A stretch of 6,510 bases of DNA from Chitinophagaceae bacterium (GTDB taxonomy: Bacteria; Bacteroidota; Bacteroidia; Chitinophagales; Chitinophagaceae). A program made the translations under genes and the position numbers. Under the pieces are notes generated by a model. It made no database searches. It was not told where the DNA came from and saw only the letters and a list, made by a program, of their open reading frames with translations. The stretch is taken from contig JAEUVI010000311.1 of NCBI GenBank assembly GCA_016787105.1, positions 1 to 6,510 of the forward strand. Direction: 5' to 3'. Below, piece by piece: positions 1 to 6,022 of the stretch (within the stretch, counting starts at the first letter, position 1; each line of letters starts with the position of its first letter).

Positions 1-2602
1 TAAATCCATCTGACAAGCCACTATACATCTGATTGCTTATATCATTGTGCACAAACCATCCATTTTTTGACAAGAGGTTTAATTGTATTCCGACAGCCTG
101 GTTTACATACCGGTTGTTCTGTTGCTGAGATGCTGAACTTCTGGCATTATTAAAATTGGCTGAATAAGAGATATTAAAATCTATATTCTCACTGATATTA
201 CTTGCTATTACAACTCCTGCATTGTAAATAAAATTATCAGTATTCGTTTTTACGTTATTGATTAGCCCGGGTAGCTTAGAATATGCAAAGCCTGCATTCA
301 GGTTGATGTTGGATTTAATAAACTTAACAGGCAAGCTATAGGTAAGAAATGAACGGATACTTTTATAGCCGTCAAGATTAACCGGCTTTGTAAATTGAGA
401 ACCAGCTTTTAATACTATTCCCTGCTGAATGACTGAATCTGCACTGGCTACATAGGTAGCATTTGAAATATAATCCTGTGTGCCCTGTAAAAAAATATTT
501 GCGAACAGGCTTTGTCCTTTTTGTGTATTGATAAATGTATAACGGCCAGATATAAAATGAGAATATGATTGCTGCAAGTCAGGATTACCACTACTTACAC
601 GCAGCGGATTGCTAAGGTTTACTACATCCTGCAACTGGCTTACTCCTGGAAAGTTGGTTGAGGCCCTGTAAAAAATATTGAAACTGCTTCGTGGCGATAC
701 CTTTCTGCTCCACCGCAGGTTGGGCAATATGTTGGTGAATGTTTGATCAACTGTTGTGATAGTTGGAAAGCTGCGATCGCTTTGCAGTTTCGAGTTTTGA
801 AAATTAACACCTACGGAAAACTGGTTGTCCCTGCTGGCGCCGAGGCGATAGCTGATACCTGCATTATGCGAGGTAATTGTGTTTTCAAACAGGTTCGAAA
901 GGGTAGTGTCAAAATCATTGTACTTGCCATCTACATTATCAAAAAGGTAGGTTTGCTGATCTGCATTATTTCTGGAATAGGAGGGAGAATAATTGAATTG
1001 CAATTGCCCTTTTTTACCTACCGGTTCTGTATAAGCGATGTTTGAAGAGATTGTATAGCCATCTGCCTGGTTATCGGAATACTGGTTTTGGAGAGAATCT
1101 TCAAATGAGGCTCCCTGAAAAAAACGATAGTTGGAATAAACAAAGCTTCTGCTATTGTTTTTATTCAGGGTTGTATTCAGGTTTACCGAAAGGCTTCTTC
1201 TCTTTTTTGCAAAAGAATGACGATAAAGGATATTATTCCGCAGGTTATAGCCGTTCCTGTATGAGCTGCCGTCGTTTACGGATGTATTCGCCGTATCATT
1301 TGCGCCATAAAAAGTTTGGGCGAGAGAATTCGAAACAGAATTATTTTTCTGAAAGTTCAGGCTGGGATTAATGATAACAGAGTTTGAAGAATCAATTTTA
1401 TATTCCAGTCGCAGGTTCAGCCGGTGATTGTAGTTTTTTGATTCAGATATGCTTGATTGATCGAGAAATTGTTTTTTTCCGTTAGTAAGTAAAGTCTGGC
1501 TTTTTAAAGATTGATCATTCAGGTTATTACTATTATTGAAAAAGTAACTTGCCTGCACATCTACTTTTTTACCCCATTTATCAGAAAAATTTATACCGGC
1601 AGCATCCGTTTTGCTGATACCGCTTTGTTGACCTACAAGAAAATTATTTGTATTTCCGCCTCCAAAGCCACCTTGCCCTCCCCCACGATTACCAGCACCA
1701 CGTCCGCCGCCGCGACCGCCACTACTTCCGCTGCTGGTAAGCCCAAGCAAATCCTGTGAACCAAAATTCTGCTGATTGATATTGTTGAACAAACCTACAA
1801 TTGATATTCGCCTATCACCATTAAAGAAACTTACGTTACCGCCTGCGGCGTATCGATCTTCTGTGCCATAGCCGGCATATATACGGCCAAATTGCCCATT
1901 TTTCAATCCTGATTTCGTTACGATGTTAATAGCCTTTTGTGTATTTCCATCATCAAAACCGGTGAACTGGGCCTGATCGCTAAGGCGGTCAAATACCTGT
2001 ATCTTATCTACTATTTCAGACGGAAGATTTCTCAATGCTGCAGTAGCATCATCTCCGAAAAACTCTCGACCATCAATAGTTACTTTTTTTACCTGTTCGC
2101 CTTGCGCCGTTACAGTTCCATCTTTATCTACTGTTATACCCGGCATTTTTTTTATCAGGTCTTCTGTTGTAGCATCAGGATTTACTTTAAACTGGCTTGC
2201 GTTATATTGGGTAGTATCACCTTTTTGCTGGGCCGGGGGTGTTTTAGCTGTTACAGTTACTACCTGTAGTTCGGTTGTTTTTTTAGGTATAAACAAAGTG
2301 CCGAGATCAACATTGGGAATAGAATCATTCAAAGTAATAACCTGCCTGTATTCTGCATAATTAACAAAACTTACTTTCAGTAAGAATGATTCGCGGCTAA
2401 TATTGCTGAAAGCAAACAAACCCTTGCTATCGCTGACAGTAGTAATCTTATCGGTACTGTCTTTTATTTTTGAAAGTTGTATGGTAGCGCCTGCCAGCGG
2501 CGTATTGTCTAACAGATCGAGTAGCTTACCTTTTACACTTTGCGCATCCGCTTTTGCCGCTATTATTGCCGTTAGAAAAAATAAGGAGTATAGTTTCCTC
2601 AT
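1..2602 (-). CDS. TonB-dependent receptor, outer membrane beta-barrel family (3' end cut by window)
   Basis: Outer-membrane receptor predicted to import an unidentified ligand using TonB energy. The frame is open from 2602 to the left edge: 867 residues and no stop, so the C-terminal barrel end is missing. Seen in order: a signal peptide (MRKLYS, then a hydrophobic run ending ADA at residue 20); a carboxypeptidase-regulatory-like beta-sandwich, about 21-105 (VKGKLLDL, GLFAFSNI); a TonB-box-like stretch, TELQVVTVTA, 110-119; a plug domain, about 127-232 (KKMPGITVDKDGTV, VTIDGREFFGDD, INIVTKSG); then a barrel rich in alternating aromatic and polar strands, including the late-barrel motif NPLRVSSGNPDLQQSYS. 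This order fits the PF14905 barrel family. A Gly/Arg-rich insert lies at about 291-316. An in-frame ATG at 2620 would add MAESYS. I prefer 2602 because the signal peptide then starts normally and the likely promoter lies very close to 2620. No SusD partner is visible. The substrate cannot be inferred. Confidence 0.93.
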   Translation of the reverse strand, partial: MRKLYSLFFLTAIIAAKADAQSVKGKLLDLLDNTPLAGATIQLSKIKDSTDKITTVSDSKGLFAFSNISRESFLLKVSFVNYAEYRQVITLNDSIPNVDLGTLFIPKKTTELQVVTVTAKTPPAQQKGDTTQYNASQFKVNPDATTEDLIKKMPGITVDKDGTVTAQGEQVKKVTIDGREFFGDDATAALRNLPSEIVDKIQVFDRLSDQAQFTGFDDGNTQKAINIVTKSGLKNGQFGRIYAGYGTEDRYAAGGNVSFFNGDRRISIVGLFNNINQQNFGSQDLLGLTSSGSSGGRGGGRGAGNRGGGQGGFGGGNTNNFLVGQQSGISKTDAAGINFSDKWGKKVDVQASYFFNNSNNLNDQSLKSQTLLTNGKKQFLDQSSISESKNYNHRLNLRLEYKIDSSNSVIINPSLNFQKNNSVSNSLAQTFYGANDTANTSVNDGSSYRNGYNLRNNILYRHSFAKKRRSLSVNLNTTLNKNNSRSFVYSNYRFFQGASFEDSLQNQYSDNQADGYTISSNIAYTEPVGKKGQLQFNYSPSYSRNNADQQTYLFDNVDGKYNDFDTTLSNLFENTITSHNAGISYRLGASRDNQFSVGVNFQNSKLQSDRSFPTITTVDQTFTNILPNLRWSRKVSPRSSFNIFYRASTNFPGVSQLQDVVNLSNPLRVSSGNPDLQQSYSHFISGRYTFINTQKGQSLFANIFLQGTQDYISNATYVASADSVIQQGIVLKAGSQFTKPVNLDGYKSIRSFLTYSLPVKFIKSNINLNAGFAYSKLPGLINNVKTNTDNFIYNAGVVIASNISENIDFNISYSANFNNARSSASQQQNNRYVNQAVGIQLNLLSKNGWFVHNDISNQMYSGLSDGF
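1655..1732 (-). other. Gly/Arg-rich low-complexity segment in the TonB-dependent receptor
   Basis: Residues about 291-316 of the receptor read SGSSGGRGGGRGAG followed by NRGGGQGGFGGG. The segment follows the first barrel strands (LFNNINQQNFGSQDLLGL) and precedes NTNNFLVGQQSG, so it most likely forms a flexible loop. Flexible Gly-rich loops at this place occur in other Bacteroidota receptors of this type. The Arg content makes it positively charged. The underlying DNA is locally GC-rich compared with the rest of the gene. Confidence 0.8.
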
Positions 2603-2634
2603 ACTGTACGATTCGGCCATTTGACGTTAAAATG

Positions 2635-2665
2635 AAAAGCTACTTTCGTTGCAAAAAACAAAAAA
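2635..2665 (-). promoter_or_regulatory. Candidate promoter of the TonB-dependent receptor
   Basis: On the minus strand, TAGCTTTT (2642-2635) matches the Bacteroidota -7 consensus TAnnTTTG at all but the last base. A TTTTTTG element (2665-2659) sits 16 bp upstream, roughly where the TTTG -33 element is expected. Transcription would begin at about 2628-2631. That leaves a leader of about 26-30 nt to the ATG at 2602 but only about 8-10 nt to the ATG at 2620. No Shine-Dalgarno sequence is seen before either start, as is common in this phylum. The call rests on consensus matching only. Confidence 0.45.
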
Positions 2666-2750
2666 TGGAGCTGCAAAAGCCCTTAAAGCTGGTTTTCAGG
2701 ATAAATTCCGGAAAGAATTGTTAAGAACCAGATGATTAGCGAATTCGTTT

Positions 2751-2758
2751 TATCTTGC
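2751..2758 (+). promoter_or_regulatory. Candidate -7 element upstream of the DUF5606 gene
   Basis: TATCTTGC resembles the Bacteroidota -7 box TAnnTTTG with one T missing. It would start a transcript at about 2763-2765 with a leader of about 18 nt before the ATG at 2782. The nearest upstream TTG (2718-2720) is 30 bp away, longer than the usual spacing, so the -33 part is unconvincing. The placement upstream of a divergently transcribed gene supports a promoter here. Confidence 0.35.
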
Positions 2759-2781
2759 ACCCCTTAAATGCATGAAGAATT

Positions 2782-3474
2782 ATGGAATACAGTAAAATTA
2801 TAGCGGTAACTGGCTTACCTGGTTTGTACGAGTTAGTGAATAGTAAAAACGACGGTGCCATCATCCGTTCATTGGATGATAAGAGCACACGTTTTGCATC
2901 CAGCCGCATTCACAACTTTTCTCATCTTGAAAGTATTGAGATATATACTACAGGTGAAAATGTAAACCTGGTTGATATATTTACCGCGATGGATAAAGCA
3001 GGTGGTACATTGCCTGATGCAAAAGAAAATGATGCGATAAAAAAATATTTTGAAAAAGTATATCCTGAATTGGATTTTGAAAGAGTATATACCAGCGACC
3101 TGAAGAAAATGGTAAAGTGGTTTGATGTGCTCAAAAAAAATGGAGTAGAAATAAAATTATCCGAATTGCCAGAAGAGGAACAAGAAGAAACAACAGAAGC
3201 AGAAGTGAAAGAAGAGATAGTGGTTGTAGCAAGCGCGGCGAAGAAGCCAGCTCCGAAAAAAGAAGCAGCGCCTGTTGCTAAAGCTAAAAAAGAAGAGCCA
3301 GCAAAAGAAGAACCAAAGAAAAAAGCAGCGCCTAAAGCAAAGAAAGAAGAACCAGCAAAAGCTGAAACAAAAAAAGCGGCTCCTAAAAAAGCAGCAGAGA
3401 AAGCTGAAAAACCAAAAGCGGCAGCTAAACCCAAAAAAGAAGCTGAAGACAAAACTGCGAAGAAGAAAAAATAA
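2782..3474 (+). CDS. DUF5606 domain protein with Lys/Ala/Pro/Glu-rich tail
   Basis: A 230-residue cytoplasmic protein with no signal peptide or membrane segment. Residues 1-126 match my recollection of the DUF5606 family of Bacteroidota: the opening EYSKIIAVTGLPGLYELV, then SLDDKSTRFASS, IEIYTTGENVNLVDIF, and YPELDFERVYTSDLKKMVKWF. The biochemical role of this family is not known to me. Residues 128-145 are strongly acidic (ELPEEEQEETTEAEVKEE). The last 79 residues (152-230) contain 30 Lys, 23 Ala, 12 Glu and 10 Pro, leaving only four others, and resemble histone H1-like tails. Such tails are usually disordered and may bind nucleic acid, but that is inference. The ATG at 2782 begins exactly at the conserved N-terminus; two nearby upstream ATGs are out of frame. 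The peptidase gene starts 48 bp after the stop. Confidence 0.88.
   Translation: MEYSKIIAVTGLPGLYELVNSKNDGAIIRSLDDKSTRFASSRIHNFSHLESIEIYTTGENVNLVDIFTAMDKAGGTLPDAKENDAIKKYFEKVYPELDFERVYTSDLKKMVKWFDVLKKNGVEIKLSELPEEEQEETTEAEVKEEIVVVASAAKKPAPKKEAAPVAKAKKEEPAKEEPKKKAAPKAKKEEPAKAETKKAAPKKAAEKAEKPKAAAKPKKEAEDKTAKKKK
3265..3360 (+). repeat. Imperfect internal repeat coding for the basic tail
   Basis: Two related units lie inside the DUF5606 tail. The one at 3265-3306 encodes AAPVAKAKKEEPAK and the one at 3325-3360 encodes AAPKAKKEEPAK, with an identical start (gcagcgcct) and a nearly identical end. The surrounding tail is made of the same AAPK and KKEE words, and its coding strand is very poor in T. 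This looks like expansion by local duplication or slippage in a low-complexity tract. The units are too imperfect for a classic tandem repeat. Confidence 0.65.
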
Positions 3475-3522
3475 TAATCTCCCTACGGCTTTGTTAGGTA
3501 AATACAACTTAATGCTGATGCT

Positions 3523-5250
3523 ATGAATTACAGTGCGGATATCAAAAAGCTTCCCCGTCATTTTCTACCGGCAGATTTTATTATTGTAAACTGGGAATCA
3601 CTGGAGCCCTGGTTTAAAAATTTGCTGGATAGACCAATCAACTCCCGTAAAGAACTGGAGCAATGGATGAAAGACGGCAGTGAACTGGAAGCGATTATCA
3701 GTGAAGATGCCTGCTGGCGCCAGATAAGAATGACCTGTGATACAGAGAACAAAGAGCTGGAAGGCGCCTTTACCTTTTTTATGATGGAGATACAGCCAAA
3801 GATTCAGCCCTATGCGGATAAGCTGAACCGTAAGCTGATGGGAAGCCCGTTTGTAAAAGAACTGGAGCCTGCTAAATATTTTACTTATCTCAGGAACATA
3901 AAAAAGAATATTGATCTTTTTCGCGAAGAAAACATTCCGTTGCAGGCAGAGCTAAGTGTAATGGCGCAACAGTTTGGAGCTATCTCAGGAAAAATGACTG
4001 TGGAAGTAAATGGCAGGGAATATACATTACAACAGGCATCAAAGTTCCTGGAAAACCATGACAGGAACCTGAGAGAAGAAGTATACCGCAAAGTGAATGA
4101 GCGGAGAATGCTGGATAAAGAAACGCTCAATGATTTATATTCTAAACTGGTAGAAAAGCGGAACCTGGTAGCAAAAAATACAGGCTTTGAAAATTACCGT
4201 GATTACAAATTTGCGGAAATGGGCCGGTTTGATTATACCAAGGAAGACTGCTTCAATTTTCATGAATCAGTAAAGCAACATGTAATGCCGCTTGCTGATA
4301 AGATTTACCAGTATAAAAAAGAAAAGCTTGAATTAGATTCATTGCGTCCCTGGGATACAGAAGCAGAGCCTGCTGGTATCAATCCATTGAATCCGTTTAC
4401 CGGTAGCGAAGAATTGATTCAGAAATCTATTGATTGCTTTAATGAACTACGCCCCTTCTTTGGAGATTGCCTCCGCAAAATGAAAGAGATTGGTCACCTT
4501 GATTTGGAAAGCAGAAAAGGAAAGGCTCCCGGCGGTTATAATTGCCCGTTGGCAGAAAGTGGCGCTCCCTTTATATTCATGAATGCAGCAGGGCAAATGG
4601 GAGATGTAACTACAATGTTGCATGAGGGTGGCCATGCTGTTCATTCTTTCCTTGCACACAATCTTGAACTCAGCGGGTTTAAAGAATACCCGATGGAAAT
4701 AGCGGAAGTGGCCAGTATGTCAATGGAACTTTTCACAATGGATCACTGGCATGTGTTTTTTGATAACAAAGAAGATTTGAAAAGGGCAAAAATCCACCAG
4801 CTCGAAAGAGTTATCACTATTTTTCCATGGATTGCGATCATTGATAAGTTTCAGCATTGGGTATACGAAAATCCATCACATACCAATGAAGAAAGGATTG
4901 CAAAATGGGTAGCAATACAAAATGAATTTAGTTCTCCCGTAATAGATTTCTCCGGACTGGAGGAATACAGGAAGTATAACTGGCAGCGGCAACTGCACCT
5001 TTTTGAAGTGCCATTTTATTATATTGAGTATGGCATTGCACAAATAGGAGCTATCGGGTTGTGGAAACAGTACGAGGAAAATCCGGCAAAAGCGTTGGAC
5101 AATTATATTAATGCTCTTCATTTTGGTGGCACCAAAACACTTCCTGAACTTTTTAAAGCCGCTGGCCTGGAATTTAATTTTTCACCTGAACATATTAAAG
5201 AATTAATGATTTTCATTGATAAGGAGTTGAGGGCGTTAATAAAAAACTAA
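3523..5250 (+). CDS. M3-family oligoendopeptidase (zinc metallopeptidase)
   Basis: A 575-residue cytoplasmic peptidase predicted to cleave short peptides, without signal peptide or membrane segments. The zinc site is complete: H367-E-G-G-H371 (MLHEGGHAVHSF) supplies two His ligands and the catalytic Glu368, and Glu395 in MEIAEVASMSME, 28 residues after the first His, fits the third ligand of M3 enzymes. The late Tyr-rich substrate motif is at about 497-507 (PFYYIEYGIAQ), matching the Tyr cluster that stabilises the transition state in this family. The N-terminal part is helical, with RPINSRKELEQWMKDGSELEA and RMTCDTENKELEG typical of oligoendopeptidase F-like members. Length is normal and the frame intact. 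The ATG at 3523 precedes the conserved LPRHFLPADF segment; no Shine-Dalgarno sequence is visible. It probably takes part in peptide recycling. The exact specificity and whether it merits the name pepF are uncertain. Confidence 0.94.
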   Translation: MNYSADIKKLPRHFLPADFIIVNWESLEPWFKNLLDRPINSRKELEQWMKDGSELEAIISEDACWRQIRMTCDTENKELEGAFTFFMMEIQPKIQPYADKLNRKLMGSPFVKELEPAKYFTYLRNIKKNIDLFREENIPLQAELSVMAQQFGAISGKMTVEVNGREYTLQQASKFLENHDRNLREEVYRKVNERRMLDKETLNDLYSKLVEKRNLVAKNTGFENYRDYKFAEMGRFDYTKEDCFNFHESVKQHVMPLADKIYQYKKEKLELDSLRPWDTEAEPAGINPLNPFTGSEELIQKSIDCFNELRPFFGDCLRKMKEIGHLDLESRKGKAPGGYNCPLAESGAPFIFMNAAGQMGDVTTMLHEGGHAVHSFLAHNLELSGFKEYPMEIAEVASMSMELFTMDHWHVFFDNKEDLKRAKIHQLERVITIFPWIAIIDKFQHWVYENPSHTNEERIAKWVAIQNEFSSPVIDFSGLEEYRKYNWQRQLHLFEVPFYYIEYGIAQIGAIGLWKQYEENPAKALDNYINALHFGGTKTLPELFKAAGLEFNFSPEHIKELMIFIDKELRALIKN

Positions 5251-5276
5251 TAAAATACCCTTAAAGTGGTATTGGC

Positions 5277-5312
5277 TTTTTTCGGAAATATGAATAGGGT
5301 ACATTACTTTTG
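5277..5312 (+). promoter_or_regulatory. Candidate promoter in the convergent gap
   Basis: TACTTTTG at 5305-5312 is an exact match to the Bacteroidota -7 consensus TAnnTTTG. A T-run (TTTTTTC, 5277-5283) lies 21 bp upstream, in the window expected for the -33 element but without its final G. Transcription would begin at about 5316-5319. No protein gene follows on this strand, so a promoter here would drive a non-coding transcript. A chance match in AT-rich DNA is possible. Confidence 0.4.
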
Positions 5313-5316
5313 AAAT

Positions 5317-5430
5317 GAAAATCAGAATAATGTAAACTGCTGCTTAAAATAATTTCGCAGTAGTTATTAAAATAGCTACTAATCAGAGCCTTAACCTAAA
5401 GTCCCGGTGTTTCCACATCGGGGCTTTGTT
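5317..5430 (+). ncRNA. Possible small RNA ending at an intrinsic terminator
   Basis: The stretch runs from the start predicted by the -7 box to the end of a strong terminator, about 110 nt. Within it are a hairpin (5335-5343 with 5357-5365, nine pairs including one G-U) and a competing hairpin (5359-5366 with 5373-5380, eight pairs including one G-U). I do not recognise a known RNA family. The alternative is that this is the 3' untranslated region of the peptidase mRNA. The evidence is the architecture alone. Confidence 0.3.
5398..5430 (+). terminator. Rho-independent-type terminator after the peptidase gene
   Basis: AAAGTCCCGGTG (5398-5409) pairs with CATCGGGGCTTT (5416-5427) across the loop TTTCCA, giving 12 pairs including two G-U. 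The descending arm ends in CTTT and continues GTTATTATAT. It lies 148 bp beyond the peptidase stop and would end either that mRNA or the proposed small RNA. The opposite strand lacks a comparable T-rich tail. Confidence 0.75.
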
Positions 5431-5474
5431 ATTATATGCAATTCCGTTCGGTGCAAACCTTAATAGAAATTCAA

Positions 5475-5504
5475 AGCCAGGCATTGTTTAAATAATGCCT
5501 GGCT
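5475..5504 (-). terminator. Terminator hairpin downstream of the Fur-family gene
   Basis: AGCCAGGCATT (5475-5485) and AATGCCTGGCT (5494-5504) form a perfect 11 bp stem around an eight-base AT-rich centre. On the minus strand the stem is followed by TTTGAATTTCTATT, a moderately T-rich tail, while on the plus strand it is followed by GCAATGTC. It begins 22 bp past the Fur stop, so it most likely terminates that gene. It may also block plus-strand read-through. Confidence 0.72.
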
Positions 5505-5526
5505 GCAATGTCTAAATTCTGAATAT

Positions 5527-5943
5527 TTATTTGCAATCAGTACAGGTACCGTTTATCACTACTTCTACAGTGGTTGATAAATAACCAGGAGGTAAGGCTA
5601 CTTCCGGCACATTTACATTGTCCAGACAGGTTGTTTTGCCACATTTTTTACATACAAAATGTACATGATGATCGTGGTGATGGCCTTCTGTGCAATTGTC
5701 TTTGCAGAGCGCATAGCGAATCATGCTGTCTGCGGTAGGGATGGTGTGAATGATACCTTTTTCAACAAAAGTTTGTAATGTGCGGTAAACGGTGACCCGG
5801 TCAAATTTTTCTCCGGCTTTTTTCTCAATATCGCCATGTGCCAGGGCGCCGGAGTTTTTAAAGAAAAGGGCTAAAATTTTTTTTCGGCTTTCTGTAATGC
5901 TCAGGTGATTGCGCTTCAGGAGTTCTTCTGCCTGTGTGTCCAT
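5527..5943 (-). CDS. Fur/Zur-family metal-responsive transcriptional repressor
   Basis: A 138-residue cytoplasmic DNA-binding repressor of the ferric uptake regulator superfamily, normal in length. The N-terminal winged helix spans about 1-80, with the recognition region FDRVTVYRTLQTFVEKGII (47-65), the most conserved part of the family. The C-terminal metal-binding and dimerisation domain has the His cluster GHHHDHHVHFVC (87-98) and two CxxC pairs, C98-KK-C101 and C134-TD-C137, which would hold a structural zinc. Further Cys residues are C80, C84 and C106. The HFVCKKCGKTTCLD arrangement and the closing CTDC look more Zur-like than classical iron-Fur, but Fur, Zur and PerR cannot be separated reliably by eye. 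The start at 5943 gives the expected N-terminus; no Shine-Dalgarno sequence is evident. The SCO gene lies 79 bp upstream on the same strand, so co-transcription is possible. Confidence 0.92.
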   Translation of the reverse strand: MDTQAEELLKRNHLSITESRKKILALFFKNSGALAHGDIEKKAGEKFDRVTVYRTLQTFVEKGIIHTIPTADSMIRYALCKDNCTEGHHHDHHVHFVCKKCGKTTCLDNVNVPEVALPPGYLSTTVEVVINGTCTDCK

Positions 5944-5969
5944 GTTTAAGGTCGTTTAGTGTAAGTTTC

Positions 5970-5985
5970 AATCTAATTTAAGATT
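5970..5985. promoter_or_regulatory. Short inverted repeat upstream of the Fur-family gene
   Basis: AATCT (5970-5974) and AGATT (5981-5985) form an interrupted inverted repeat, symmetric at 12 of 16 positions, 26 bp before the start codon of the regulator. Fur-family proteins often bind AT-rich dyads and regulate their own genes, so it could be an operator. The repeat is short, the region is AT-rich, and it does not match the classical Fur box, so chance is a real possibility. Confidence 0.2.
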
Positions 5986-6022
5986 ATTCCTGAAATCGTG
6001 AAAATTCTTGTAAAAAATATCT

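Larger units (their letters stand above)
5251..5526. other. Non-coding gap between convergent genes
   Basis: This 276 bp region separates the plus-strand peptidase from the minus-strand Fur gene. No credible protein gene is present in any frame. It contains a perfect -7 box at 5305-5312, overlapping hairpins at 5335-5380, a plus-strand terminator at 5398-5427, and a second long hairpin at 5475-5504 facing the Fur gene. These are listed separately. Confidence 0.8.

Noticed and set aside
743..2624. Several plus-strand open frames of 73-110 codons
   Set aside because: They lie wholly within, or nearly within, the minus-strand receptor gene, which has clear domain motifs over its whole length. 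Their translations are Cys/Tyr/Ile-rich with no recognisable domain.
2768..2803. Two short out-of-frame ORFs overlapping the DUF5606 start
   Set aside because: They have 11 and 7 codons, overlap the real start and have no ribosome binding site; nothing sets them apart from chance.
3275..3526. Plus-strand open frame encoding an almost pure Lys/Gln/Arg protein that overlaps the peptidase start by 4 bp
   Set aside because: It is an out-of-frame reading of the repetitive tail of the DUF5606 gene. The ATGA overlap looks operon-like, but the composition follows entirely from the AAA- and AAG-rich tract.
2922..3561. Two minus-strand open frames across the DUF5606 gene
   Set aside because: They are Phe/Ser/Ala- or Phe/Cys/Arg-rich mirror images of the A-rich coding tail. 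The stop-free length comes from the low T content of the coding strand.
3558..5121. Four minus-strand open frames inside the peptidase gene
   Set aside because: The peptidase reads intact with its full zinc site, and the antisense frames show no family features.
5315..5335. Six-codon mini-ORF (MKIRIM) at the start of the possible small RNA
   Set aside because: Its ATG overlaps or precedes the predicted transcript start and no ribosome binding site is visible; a chance ORF is more likely than a leader peptide.
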